Source: Rhynchopus euleeides (taxonomy: Eukaryota; Euglenozoa; Diplonemea; Diplonemida; Diplonemidae). Taken from it: a stretch of DNA of 64,000 bases. Within the stretch, counting starts at the first letter, position 1. The number at the start of each line of letters is the position of its first letter. Below the pieces are notes generated by a model that had not been told where the DNA came from, did no database searches, and saw only the letters and a list, made by a program, of their open reading frames with translations. The stretch is taken from the NCBI GenBank assembly GCA_963210315.1, contig OY723240.1, positions 806,001 through 870,000 on the forward strand, written 5' to 3'. Both the position numbers and the translations under genes were made by a program. This document shows, piece after piece, positions 43,215 through 53,173 of this stretch.

Positions 43215-44891
43215 TTAATCACCGAACTTTGTGATGACCTCTTCACTCGCCTGCAACGACATATTGCCCGAATGACGAAGGGCCGTGTTGACGACCTGTC
43301 TGTCCCCTCGAAGCGCCTCACTCAGATCACCAAACCTCACTCGCTTCTTCCGAAGTGCCTCCATGACGACCTCTCTGTCCTCTTGCAACGCCGCGCTCAG
43401 TTGGTGAAAGTGAATCAGATTGCCACAAAGAAGTCCCCTCATGACGACCCTCTTGTCCCCTCGAAGTGCCTCGCTCAGATCACCGAACGTCACTCTCTTC
43501 TTGCGGAGTGCCTCCATGACGACCTCTCTGTCATTCTGCAATGTCGCGCTCAGTTGGTGGAAGTCGTCTAGATTACTGCAATACAGTGCCTTCATGATCA
43601 CATGTTTGTCCCCCCGCAGCGCCTCACTAAGAAGACGGGTCTTCACTGTAACATATTCAAGTGCCCTCATGACGACTCCTTTGTCACCCCGCAGTGTCTT
43701 GCTCAGATCACCGAACTTCACTCTCTTCTGGCAAAGTGCCTCCATGACAACATCCTTGTGTTCCTGCAGCGCCGTGCCCAGTTGGTGAAAGTCAACCAGA
43801 TTTCCAGAATATAGTGCCTTGATGGCGACTCCTTTGTCCCGCCGCAGCGCCTCGCTGAGAAGACTGAAGTTTACTGTGACACAGTCAAGAGCCCTCATGA
43901 CAACCTCTCTGTCTTCCTGCAGCGTTGTGCTCAGTTGGTGAAAGTCGTCCAGATTCCCGGAATACATCGCCTTCATGAAGACCTCTTTGTCCCCTCGCAG
44001 CGCCTCGCTAAGAAGACCGAACTTCACTGTGACACAGTCAAGCGCCTCCATCACGACTTCTTTATCCTCCAGCAACGCCGCGTTCAGCTGGTGGAAGTTA
44101 AACCCATCCAGCTTGCCACAAGCAAGCGCTTTCATGACCACCTCTTTGTCTCCTCGCAGCGCCTCGTTCACATCTGCCCACACCACACTGGTCTCCAGCA
44201 CCTTGAGCACAAACGCTTTGTCGCTGAGCCACACAGCACTGTTTGAACAGTGCGGCACAGCAAGAGCTGCAACGCTGCGCACCTCCTGCAGGCCTTTGTC
44301 CACGACGTGGTGCCACATCGACGCGTCCTGCTGCAACGCCGCGACGACGACGTCTATGTCTGAACGCAGTTCGGGGCTGGCACGCAGAAAGGCTTTCGGA
44401 TCGCACCTCACGAACTGCAGCATCACCTCCTTGTCGTCGTGCAGCGAGGGGTGCACCCAGTGTGGCAGGATGGCGGCAGGGGGGGTGCGCTGCTCGCCCC
44501 ACCCTTCCCACCAGTCCCCGTCATCTCCACCCTCGCCCCACTCCGCATCTCCCTCGAGGGCGCAGGCCAGCGCCGCCAGGACGCACTCCCGACGCTGCTG
44601 CGCCCACACTGGGATGCCGTCCATCTTCACCACACCGCTGCGCAGCTGCGCCACAAACCCCGCCACACCGCGCACCACCCCCACCCGGCACCCGCTTGAG
44701 AAGGCGGCGATGTTGCTGATGCGATCCACCCCATCACACGCCACGCGCTGCCCGCTCACGCTCAACTCCACGTCCTCCCCCAACCCAAATGCCTCGCCGC
44801 ACCGCCGCTTCATATCAGACACCGTCGCATCGGCATCGATCTCCAGAGGCTCCTCACGCCCTGACAGCGTGTCGATGGCATGCAGCTCCAT
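43215..44891 (-). CDS. Ubiquitin-like plus DUF4116 repeat protein, 5' part
   Basis: 558 aa from ATG 44891 to TAA. Residues 1-76 resemble a ubiquitin-like beta-grasp fold (PLEIDADATVSDMKRRCG, then SGCRVGVVRG). A linker rich in Gly/Glu/Trp follows, then about 15 DUF4116-like units. Most alternate between two types, one ending GNLDDFHQLSAT and one ending KKRVTFGDLSEA, so the DNA has a ~153-bp higher-order period. The stop falls in KFGD*SEMLRADK, where every other unit has Leu (FGDLSEALRGDK). A TTA or TTG to TAA change would explain it. The unit just before the stop is shortened, so a small deletion may also be present. DUF4116 proteins are expanded in several protist genomes. Confidence 0.8.
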   Translation of the reverse strand: MELHAIDTLSGREEPLEIDADATVSDMKRRCGEAFGLGEDVELSVSGQRVACDGVDRISNIAAFSSGCRVGVVRGVAGFVAQLRSGVVKMDGIPVWAQQRRECVLAALACALEGDAEWGEGGDDGDWWEGWGEQRTPPAAILPHWVHPSLHDDKEVMLQFVRCDPKAFLRASPELRSDIDVVVAALQQDASMWHHVVDKGLQEVRSVAALAVPHCSNSAVWLSDKAFVLKVLETSVVWADVNEALRGDKEVVMKALACGKLDGFNFHQLNAALLEDKEVVMEALDCVTVKFGLLSEALRGDKEVFMKAMYSGNLDDFHQLSTTLQEDREVVMRALDCVTVNFSLLSEALRRDKGVAIKALYSGNLVDFHQLGTALQEHKDVVMEALCQKRVKFGDLSKTLRGDKGVVMRALEYVTVKTRLLSEALRGDKHVIMKALYCSNLDDFHQLSATLQNDREVVMEALRKKRVTFGDLSEALRGDKRVVMRGLLCGNLIHFHQLSAALQEDREVVMEALRKKRVRFGDLSEALRGDRQVVNTALRHSGNMSLQASEEVITKFGD

Positions 44892-45543
44892 CCCACACAG
44901 ACACGGGTGTGATTTGGTCTGCCGGAGGGTGACTGTGTGTGCATCAAGACACAGACACAGACATCAATGCGGGTGCAGCAAGTGGGAGGTAGGGAGGGGC
45001 TTCGCCCAGAAGTGCATAAATGTGGGGGAATAGATGAACCACGTCACAATAACCGGCTGCAAGGCGGCACGGTTTTGACACACCACATAGGGTTCGGCAC
45101 AGAGCGAAGGCCCCTCTGCAGTCTATATTCAGAAGCGAATTGAAAACGGTGAAACGCAGTGTCCTGTGTGATGCAAGAGAAAGCTGCGTTGCTGGGGGAA
45201 GGGGGGGTGGGACCGGGAGGGGGGGTGGGGGGTGGGGGCGCAACGCATCCACTGCCGTTGGCGGCACACAGGGGGCACGGTGTAGGGTATATGGGGGGGA
45301 TGGGATGGCGCCCCGCCACTCCTCGTCGTCGTTGCAGCTTCGCATCTTGCCCCTGGGGAGGGGCATCGTGTTGCTTACGCACACACACACCCACACACCC
45401 GCACACGGAGCCCTTTCTTCTTTCCACAAAAAGACTTGGAGTTGCGCTCTTTGTTTGACGTTACGAACGGTGCCTGCTAGCGCATGTGTGCAGGATGCCG
45501 AACGCTGCCACGAGTCTTTTTTAGTGCGAAAATCTAGCTGTTC
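44892..45543. other. 5' flank of the DUF4116 gene, no other gene seen
   Basis: A CATAAATG string lies at about 45016. A poly-G stretch lies at 45196-45240. A short motif, ACACAGAGCGAAGGCCCC, at about 45097 recurs near 60883. Confidence 0.5.
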
Positions 45544-46446
45544 CATAGATGGCAGAAAATTAATTTTTGTAATTTTTAATTTTTGCTATCCGAAAAGTTA
45601 ATTTTTTGAAAAATTAATTTTAATTAATTTCCGGAATTATTTTTTCAAAAAATTAATTCCGGAAATTAATTGCAGTTAATCGCCCCTCCCCAGCTATGCA
45701 AGGTGAAAAGTGGGAAAAATCGGGCAGTTCGATAGGCCACGGTCCGGGATGCAGACAGGGGATGAGCTTGGCACAGCCTCTCAAATTCGAAATTTTCTCA
45801 TGGTGTGCGAATGTGTTCAGAGTAACGGAAAATGCCCAAATTTTCGTGTATCGAAAGAGTTGGCGAGCAATTCGTCCTTCTGTTCAATTCGACCCAAAAC
45901 TGCCACCAGCCATTTTCTAAGGGCTTCTGGGTGGGTTCTGCTGACCAGAAAAATCGCTAAAAGATGGCCAGAAACCCCCAAAAACCACCCAGAAATGGCC
46001 AGAAATCGGTGTTTGGTCACATTTTTCACCCAGGAACACGTTTTTGGGCCTCTGTGAAAATTTCGATTTTTTGACATTTTTCGCGATTTTCTACAACTAC
46101 TCGCCCACGCAAAAACCGTTTTTTTAGCAGGGAAATGCACAAAATCAACGAATTGGGCCGTTTGAACCCCTTTCGTGCACTTTTTGGTCCCAGAAGGGGG
46201 TATCTGGGGTGTTGGGGTCCCCCTACGACTTGTCCGTTTTTGTGTTCAAAGGGCCAAAAATGGCCAATTTTCCAAAATTAACTTTTTAATTTTCAAAAAT
46301 TAAAAATTAATTTTTGATTATTCGCCGGAACAGCAAAATTAATCAAAATTACTCCGAAAAATTAAAAAGTTAACTTTTCAAGCGGAAATTAATTTTCGGG
46401 AAGATGGCAATTAAAAATTACAAAAATTAATTTCCTGCCATCTATG
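45544..46446. mobile_element. 903-bp AT-rich element with a 6-bp target duplication
   Basis: Ends CATAGATGGCAG and CTGCCATCTATG are inverted and continue through AAATTAATTTTTGTAATTTT. CTGTTC flanks both sides (45538-45543, 46447-46452). Beyond the terminal inverted repeats are more AATTAATTTTCGG-type palindromes. The centre, rich in GGCCAGAAA and CCAAAA words, has no coding capacity. Confidence 0.75.
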
Positions 46447-46452
46447 CTGTTC

Positions 46453-47457
46453 TTCCACAAAAAAAACAGGGCACCCTGCCAAGTGTCAAAAAAAAACAAC
46501 GCAGGGAGGGGAAGGGATGGGGCAGCGCTTGAGGCAATAAAGACAGCCTCCCCCTCCTCCCCATCAGGCCCCGGCTTTGGCGCACAAACTAACAGCCCTG
46601 TATTTTGGTTGGAAAGTAGGGAAGCAGGGAAGCGGGTGCAGTGCCTCACCCCCCCAGCAGCAGCAGTGCGGGGGCGAGGGAGAGAGAGAGAGAAAGAGAG
46701 GGGTGCCATCCCAGCTGTGCATGCTGGAAAACAGAGGGAGGGGGCGGAGCGGGGTGGGGTGGGGTGGGGTGGGGAGGGGCGCATGTCTGTCCTTTAGGGG
46801 CACCAGGAGGGTGACCCACAGTGTGTGCTGCTCCCCTCCCCTCCTCCCCTTCCCGACCCCCCCCCCCTCCCCAGGGGCGCACTCACACGTTATTTTTTGC
46901 TTTAGTGTCGGTCGCACCGAGCGAACTCTGATGCTGCTGCCTCCACTGTACGCACACATATTCAAAGGGGGTTGCCATGGGAAGAATGTTTTCTTTTTTA
47001 GCTTTTTTGGGGATCAGTCTCAGAGACTCAGAGATAAAATATAAAGAGAATGGGCCCGGAGAACAACAAAATGTAAGGCGGTGTTCTGTGTGCTAAAGCA
47101 ATAAAGAACGTTACGAAGGGGGGAGGAGGAGGGGGCAAGGTCCTTTCGATTTATCGGGGGGGGAGGAAAAATACTGAAATTTTCGGCGGTTTCTTTTTCA
47201 CCTATAAAATCGGAGGAAAAATGCACCGAAAAAAAATGAGAAAGTTCAAAACCACACACCCCCGCAGCGAAAAAAGACACCCCTTCCCGCCACCCATAGG
47301 CAACTCGCACTGTTTTGTATAAAAGCCCACCCCTCCCCTCCCCACACTGTCTGCTGGCTGGTTGTCCTCTGCTGGGTATCGGTGACCACAGGGCAGGTGC
47401 AGCTTTGCCGAACAAACCCCCTCCCTCCCCCCCTCCCCCCACCACACCCCTGTATGC
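46453..47457. other. Intergenic, no gene seen
   Basis: G-rich and C-rich tracts with (GGGGT)n near 46750-46775. A TATAAAAG string at 47319-47326 has no gene following it that I can see. Confidence 0.55.
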
Positions 47458-48597
47458 TCAGAGCCGCGCGGGCTGCGCACCGCGCGTCTGCTCCTCCGGC
47501 CACATCGAGAGCACCAGCCCCTTGCTGGGGTCGAACCCCTGGGACCGCCCCTCCAGGAAACGGCGCTCGACGTTCTGCGGGCCGCAGCTGCGCTCGATAC
47601 GGCACCACCCGCCGCCCGACGCTGCTGCGAGGAACCTCTGCCAGTCGCTTGCGAGTGCTTTGTAGAACTTTGCATCGCCACCCAGGCGGCGCACCACAAG
47701 CTGCCCCTGCGCTGGCGCGAAAAAGAACTTCCCGGGGAGACGCTCAATGTGTTTGTGCGTCGCGCCGACGAGGCTCATCTGGCACGACGGTGCAAAGGAC
47801 AGGATGTCCGTCAGCACCTTCTTGTTCCCCGCCATGTCGATCGCAAGAGACTTCGTCCCGGATGCCGGGGCACGGCGCGCCGCCACATCGCTGTAGAGCA
47901 CGACCTCGTCATACACCCCGAGGGATCTGGTGAATGCGATGTTTCCAGGCGAGGTCAGCCCGATGATCGTGGCGTCCTTTGCAATCGCCCCCTCGCGCTT
48001 CCTCTGCGAGAGCAGGTAGGCCAGCGCGTAGGACGTCTTGGAGCTGGCGGATGTGATGTAGATGTCAGCCCGGTTGTCAGATGTCGCGTCTGCCACGGCC
48101 TGCAGCGCAAAGTCCATCAGCAGCCAGCTGGTGACAAAGAGAGGACGGAAGACCATCATCTCGGCGTCGAGGCCAGGGGCATAGAAGGGGTCCATCCCGC
48201 TGTCCAGCCGGACGTATGTGTTGTAGATGACTGACAGGTCTTTCCGGTGCGGCTGGAGGTCGACGAAGCTTTCAGGGCGGGCCTTTGTCACCTCCAGCAC
48301 GACGTACTGTGCGAAGGTGAAGAACCCGTAGAGCCGCTCGCCCTGCTTCACATCGGCATGGCGGGTTGCGACAACAGTTCCGATACCCCAGGCAGGGACG
48401 TTGGCATATCCCTCCTTCCCGGCGGGGAAGAACTCGAAGTATTTCAGGGACTCTCCCGACAGGGAGTAAGTAATGACGTTGGTGGTGAGTGCGAACTGGT
48501 CGACCTTCACCAGAACCTGCCCTGCACGGAGGGTGAGCGGGTCAGCGTCGGTGAGGAGGGTGTTCCCCAGCTGCTTCCGCTGCACGGAGAGGTTCAT
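47458..48597 (-). CDS. DUF2855 family protein (zinc-less alcohol-dehydrogenase-like fold)
   Basis: 379 aa without introns, close to the usual family length of about 360. Family marks are seen in order: a GroES-like N-terminal part (TLRAGQVLVKVDQFALTTN, then ITYSLSGESLKYFEFFPAG), VPAWGIGTVVATRHADVKQG, LYGFFTFAQYVVLEV, FRPLFVTSWLLMDFAL and the nucleotide-fold-like stretch YITSASSKTSYALAYLL, then TIIGLTSPGNIAFTRSLGVYDEVVLYSD. The family belongs with medium-chain dehydrogenase/reductase-like proteins but its substrate is not known. I start at ATG 48597 because family similarity begins there; an upstream Met would add 14 weakly conserved residues. Confidence 0.88.
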   Translation of the reverse strand: MNLSVQRKQLGNTLLTDADPLTLRAGQVLVKVDQFALTTNVITYSLSGESLKYFEFFPAGKEGYANVPAWGIGTVVATRHADVKQGERLYGFFTFAQYVVLEVTKARPESFVDLQPHRKDLSVIYNTYVRLDSGMDPFYAPGLDAEMMVFRPLFVTSWLLMDFALQAVADATSDNRADIYITSASSKTSYALAYLLSQRKREGAIAKDATIIGLTSPGNIAFTRSLGVYDEVVLYSDVAARRAPASGTKSLAIDMAGNKKVLTDILSFAPSCQMSLVGATHKHIERLPGKFFFAPAQGQLVVRRLGGDAKFYKALASDWQRFLAAASGGGWCRIERSCGPQNVERRFLEGRSQGFDPSKGLVLSMWPEEQTRGAQPARL

Positions 48598-50136
48598 CGG
48601 GTGGCGTGTGTGTGTTGTGTATATCTCTGTGCCTGGCATGGGGGTGGGTGGGTGGGTAGGTCTGTTGGGGTGGGGTGGGGTGGGGTGGGGTGTGCAGTTA
48701 TCAAGAGTTAGTAGAAAGCAAATCAAAGCCGCCCAACAACCCCCCCCCCTCGAGCAAATGAGCAATGAAGTCCCTTCTTTTTGTCCCATTAGTGATTTCA
48801 CCAGGCATGTCGCACAGAGGGAGGCAGCAAATACAGAATGGTTGAAAATGTGATAGGATGCGACATGCGTGTATGCCTATGTAAGGAGGGCAGGATGGGG
48901 GCAGGGTGGGGCAGGGTGGGTGGGCCCCGATGGGGCCATGCTCCTTTCTGTGACAATCCGGGATGCTGTCCAGCAGCTGCAGACAGGCAACACAGCACAG
49001 CTCCTGTCGTTCGTTAGACAAGCGCTTGTATCAAAGCCAGTCCGAGGCCTGTGTAGCTGCATGCAGGCAATTCAAACACGGTCTTCGCCTTTCTTCTGCC
49101 AGATCTCGATCATTTCGCTTCATCGCGTCGGAACCAGTTTTGAGAAATGGGGAGAGGAGTCGCCGAGGGAGGCATCGAGGGCAGCCATGCCCTCTGCCCC
49201 TCCCAAGGACAACGTGTCCCAGGGCAGAGCCCTGAGTGAAATGGTATAGGATGACGGGTACAGGTACAGGTACAAGGGGAGGGGGTGGGGTACATCATAG
49301 CCGAGAAGGCCATCTTGTTTGGTTGACATTCAGCTTGGCGAGCCGTGACACGGCACCAAAAACTCATGTAGTCGGGTGAACCAAAGAGAAGGGGGGGTGC
49401 AACGGCGGTGGGTGTGTGAAGTGTTCGCAAGGATTCACACGGTGAAAAGGTTTCTGGGTGTTGGCTCCGCCGAACTGCAAAAAAAAAGTTCGGGAGGATG
49501 TCCGGGTTGCCGGGTTGCCGGGGTTCTTTTGTTTTGTTTGTGGCCACCTACACGTCGGGGCGTGGAGTGGAGGTGAACAAACCTTTGCCCAACCTTTTTC
49601 GATGTGAACGCTTTCCTGTGAGCACGGTGCGTTGAGATGGGGCGGAATCAGTGAAGGGATGATGTTTGTGTGGGGGGGCGGCCGGGGGTGTGGGTGGGAA
49701 ACCTGCAGACAAAGTGCACCGCCTGACAAGAAGTAGCGGGCCACAGTAGCGGGTATGAGAAGCGGCACAAAGCAAAAAAGGTGGAAATGTCAATGGCACC
49801 GCGTGGCCAGAAGAACCCGCAACCACGTTCCCTCCCAACGGGGCTGCTGGGGGCACAGCCAGAAAGTGGTCAACTCACTCTGGCACACAAACAGACAAAC
49901 CCAATGCAGCCCTGCAAGGAAGGCGTTGAAACGACCCCACGATCGGGTGCGCTGAATTGGAGAAATGAATGGCGGGACAGAAAGTTGGCTGTGCGGCGCA
50001 GAGGCTGGCAACGAGGGAGGCAGGTGAGTGGTGTGTCGGCAGGTGTAGTGCGGCAGGGGGATACGGTCCGCGTCACGTAGACAGACAGCACCAGCGGCGG
50101 TTGTGGGAGCACCGCGCGCCGTGCAGTAGTGACACG
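48598..50136. other. Intergenic, no gene seen
   Basis: Contains (GGGGT)n at about 48668-48691, ACAGGT units near 49257-49274 and S-family copy 2. Open frames occur on both strands but none is convincing. Confidence 0.55.
49481..49637 (+). repeat. S-family repeat, copy 2
   Basis: TTGCCGGGGTTCTTTTGTTT, ACACGTCGGGGCGTGGAGT, GGTGAACAAACC, and GTGAGCACGGTGCGTT match copy 1 in order. Confidence 0.65.
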
Positions 50137-52080
50137 TCAGGCAGACAGGCACCGCCACATGCGGTCGTTGCCCTCAACCGTGCCTGCCAGCAGCCGCTGG
50201 GCAGGCGTCGTGGAGTACGTGTTGAGCGGCGGTTCCAACACACGGATGTAGTGCTTCTCACGGCGGCGGCCCGCCACCCCAGCAGCCCGCTCGATGGGCA
50301 CCACGTGCAGTGGCTGCCCGTGCTCCACCTGCGCAAGCTGCACGCGGCTCAACCGCCTCCCTGTACGCAGCTGATGTGCCGCCAGTGCGAAGTGGCGCCC
50401 TGCACGCCGCAGGCACGTGTGCTGTGTCTGCCCCACATACAGCACAGACCCACCCTTGCTGACAAGCGCGTACACCACACCGCTGTCTTGTGGCTGTGGC
50501 ACACCGCCCTGCCGCTGCTTGCGCAGCACAGACGCGTAGCGCCGCTCGAACGCATGCCGTGCATCCTCGTTGTCTGCAGCCCACACGCGCAGCTGCCGCG
50601 GTGCTGCCGCAGCAAGGCGGTCACGCAGCACCGCAGCATGTGCCGACCCGACGAGGTTGTGACCACACACGTTCAGCAGCTGCTGTCCGTCACGCACACC
50701 CTCTGCGACCAGCTGTTTCCGCAACGCATCCAGCTCTGCTCGACCGCCCAGACGCACACCACGCACCGCACATAGGCACCGCCCCTCCTGCAGCACCCCA
50801 CGCTGCTTCAGGTGGGTATACACTGCATCAATTCTCTTCGTCAGACCGACGAACACGCACTTCCCTGTACTGCGCTCGACCACCTCGTATACAGTGTGTG
50901 TGTGGCCGTCACGTTGCAGTCGTATCTTCAGAGACTCACGTTGCTTGTTCAGCAGCACACACCCTGCAGCTTCCCTCTCCTTGATCAGCGCTGTCCGCAC
51001 CTGCATAACCTGGCGTCTGTCCTGCAACTTCACAGTGCGCACCACACGCAGGAGTCGTGAAGCTGTCAGAACCCCACTCGCCTTCAGGTGGACACGGGAT
51101 GCACACAGTCTCTTCGTCAGACCGACGAACACGCACTCCCCCGTGCTACGCTCGACCACCTCGTATACAGCGTGCGTGCGTCCGTCACGTTCCAGTCGTG
51201 CCTTCAGAGACTCGCGTCGCTTGTTCAGCAGCACACACCCTGCAGCCTTGCTCTCCGCGATCAGCGCTGTGCGCACACGATACTGCGCGCGCCTGTCACG
51301 TATCCGCTCGTACCGCACCACACGCAGCACGCGTCCGTCACACAAGATCGCCTTTAGGTGGTGGTGTGCTGCCTTCAGAGACTTGACGACCCCGACGTAC
51401 ACCCTGCGCCCCTGACGGTCCACCACCTCGTACACGGCATGCAACCCCTGGCTCGCCCGCCCTCGCACATTCAGCAGCTTGCTGCCCGACGCCTCGCTGC
51501 ATACGATCAGCGCAGTGCGGAGCCGGGTGAGCTGGCCCCTGCTGTGCAGACGCACAGTACCCAGCACGCGTATCTGCCGCCCTTTCCGCAGCACACCCGT
51601 GTTGCGCAGATCAAATGCCCGTTGCTTCACGCACCGCGCGATGCCGACGTACACACGCCTGCCTTGCTGGTCCACCACCTCATACGCGCGATGGAGCAAG
51701 GTACTCTCCGTGCTGCCAACCCTCGAAGCGGTCCTGGTGAGAAGGTAGCGGAGGAGCTTTGCATCTCGCCTACTCTCAATCCCATCGACATCGCACAGCC
51801 GCCGCAAATACCGCCCCGGACACAATATGCCCGCACGGCGCAACCCCGACGCTGGGTCTCCCCTGGACACGGTGACATGCACCCTCGCACCTGCCCCGTC
51901 CAGCACCTCATAGACGTGGGTTGTGCGTCGGACACCCACTGCTGGTTGGGACACACCGACACACGGGCGACGCAGCCGCTCCCCGCCTGCCGGGCATGGG
52001 TGGACCTCCCTTGTCGCAGGCGTCGCTCGCCCCGCTGCACACAGGGATCGTGTGGAGGCTGCAAGGCTCCGGGCAACCAT
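50137..52080 (-). CDS. Protein with six tandem GIY-YIG-like modules
   Basis: 647 aa from ATG 52080. The last module (about residues 534-647) has the full GIY-YIG endonuclease pattern: GVVYAL (Tyr537), VLYVGQT (Tyr548), an RRAGRH arginine region, then REKHYIRVLEPPLN with the metal-binding Glu608 and Asn620. Five related modules precede it from about residue 55, at 80-100-residue spacing. Each starts like VYEVVDRQGRRVYVG and most end in an LLN motif, but they lack the glutamate at the expected place, so they look like non-catalytic copies. Modules 3 and 4 are most alike (ESLKARLERDG/ESLKIRLQRDG), so duplication was stepwise. The Arg/Ser/Ala-rich N-terminus could be an organelle-targeting sequence. 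A single open frame with no intron. Its role in DNA cleavage, repair or mobility is inference. Confidence 0.82.
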   Translation of the reverse strand: MVARSLAASTRSLCAAGRATPATREVHPCPAGGERLRRPCVGVSQPAVGVRRTTHVYEVLDGAGARVHVTVSRGDPASGLRRAGILCPGRYLRRLCDVDGIESRRDAKLLRYLLTRTASRVGSTESTLLHRAYEVVDQQGRRVYVGIARCVKQRAFDLRNTGVLRKGRQIRVLGTVRLHSRGQLTRLRTALIVCSEASGSKLLNVRGRASQGLHAVYEVVDRQGRRVYVGVVKSLKAAHHHLKAILCDGRVLRVVRYERIRDRRAQYRVRTALIAESKAAGCVLLNKRRESLKARLERDGRTHAVYEVVERSTGECVFVGLTKRLCASRVHLKASGVLTASRLLRVVRTVKLQDRRQVMQVRTALIKEREAAGCVLLNKQRESLKIRLQRDGHTHTVYEVVERSTGKCVFVGLTKRIDAVYTHLKQRGVLQEGRCLCAVRGVRLGGRAELDALRKQLVAEGVRDGQQLLNVCGHNLVGSAHAAVLRDRLAAAAPRQLRVWAADNEDARHAFERRYASVLRKQRQGGVPQPQDSGVVYALVSKGGSVLYVGQTQHTCLRRAGRHFALAAHQLRTGRRLSRVQLAQVEHGQPLHVVPIERAAGVAGRRREKHYIRVLEPPLNTYSTTPAQRLLAGTVEGNDRMWRCLSA

Positions 52081-53173
52081 CGCCGCTCCAAAGAAGCGAC
52101 ACAACCTGCAGGGCGGGGCAGTGGCGGTGCGAGCTGGCAGAGGGATGGCGAGGCGGGAGACGGGACAAGATCTCGGAAGGGGGTGGGGTGGGGTTGGGTA
52201 TAGGGTGCGTCCGTGATTGCCTCCTCAGTGTGGGATCCCTCCCGTGCATGTCATTGCTGTCACACACGGTGGTGACAGTTCGCACCTCGGATTGCCAGGC
52301 GCTGCGTCATGCATCGGACGACGTCGGTGCGATGAGGTTCCGAAGTTGGTCAAAACCTATGTGATTCTCCGACACGTCGGAAGCTAGCGCTGTTATAGAT
52401 ATCAAAAACAACTCGTCTGGGCCACGGCAACCAAAAAAGGATGTCAGCAGGCGCAGGGTGGGGCGCAAGGCATATGGGGGCGCTGCACACACACAGCAGC
52501 AGCTGTTGCAAAAAAAAAATGGGCGGGGCAGCCGTGATTCGTTCTTCCTTCCGCATGACACATGAAGGAAGCAGGGTCGTCGGGAACTCCTACGCACCAA
52601 AGGAATGTGCTGAAAAATGTCCAGGTTTTGTTTGTGCGCACGAGCGGCAGTGCGAATGGCCCCCCTGTGAAAGGGGGGGATGTTTGTTGGTGCAAAACAC
52701 ACTGCGTGACATGCACGTCGTACATTTTCCTTCGTTACTTCGCGACTTCGCGACGCTTCATCGCTCGTAACTAGTAAAAACATAGACACGGCACACCACA
52801 GCAAACCCGGCATACGCCGTGGGTCGGGGTGCACATATAGTAGAGGGGTGGACATGGTCCCCAGACATGCCTTCACCTACACGGTGAGAATGGGGTACTA
52901 GCCACCGGAGCTGGGTACGGAAAAGGCTTGTCTTGTTGTGGCGGGGGCGGGGGGTGGTGGGGCGGGGCGTGGGAAGGCGAAGGTGATTTGGAAATATATT
53001 AACGGGGCGTAGCATAACACAACGCCCTCAGGTGCACACATGTGCGGGCCTGCACACACAGGCCCACAGAGGCACTTGCGGTGCATGATAGTGGCTTGCC
53101 ACGGAGACCGACGCAGAGTCAGAGCATTGGTGTGATGCCCATCGCCATGCATACAAACGGCACGACGCGCCAG
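52081..53173. other. Intergenic, no gene seen
   Basis: A partial R-family repeat lies at 52724-52787. A TATATTA string is near 52995. A 189-codon minus-strand frame (52307-52876) runs through repeat sequence and is not accepted. Confidence 0.55.
52724..52787 (+). repeat. R-family repeat, partial copy
   Basis: Only the terminal part: CGTACATTTTCCTTCG, TTACTTCGCGACTTCGCGAC, then CGCTCGTAACTAGTAA. Confidence 0.65.

Noticed and set aside
52307-52876. 189-codon minus-strand frame
   Set aside because: Runs through an R-family fragment and low-complexity DNA; no domain.
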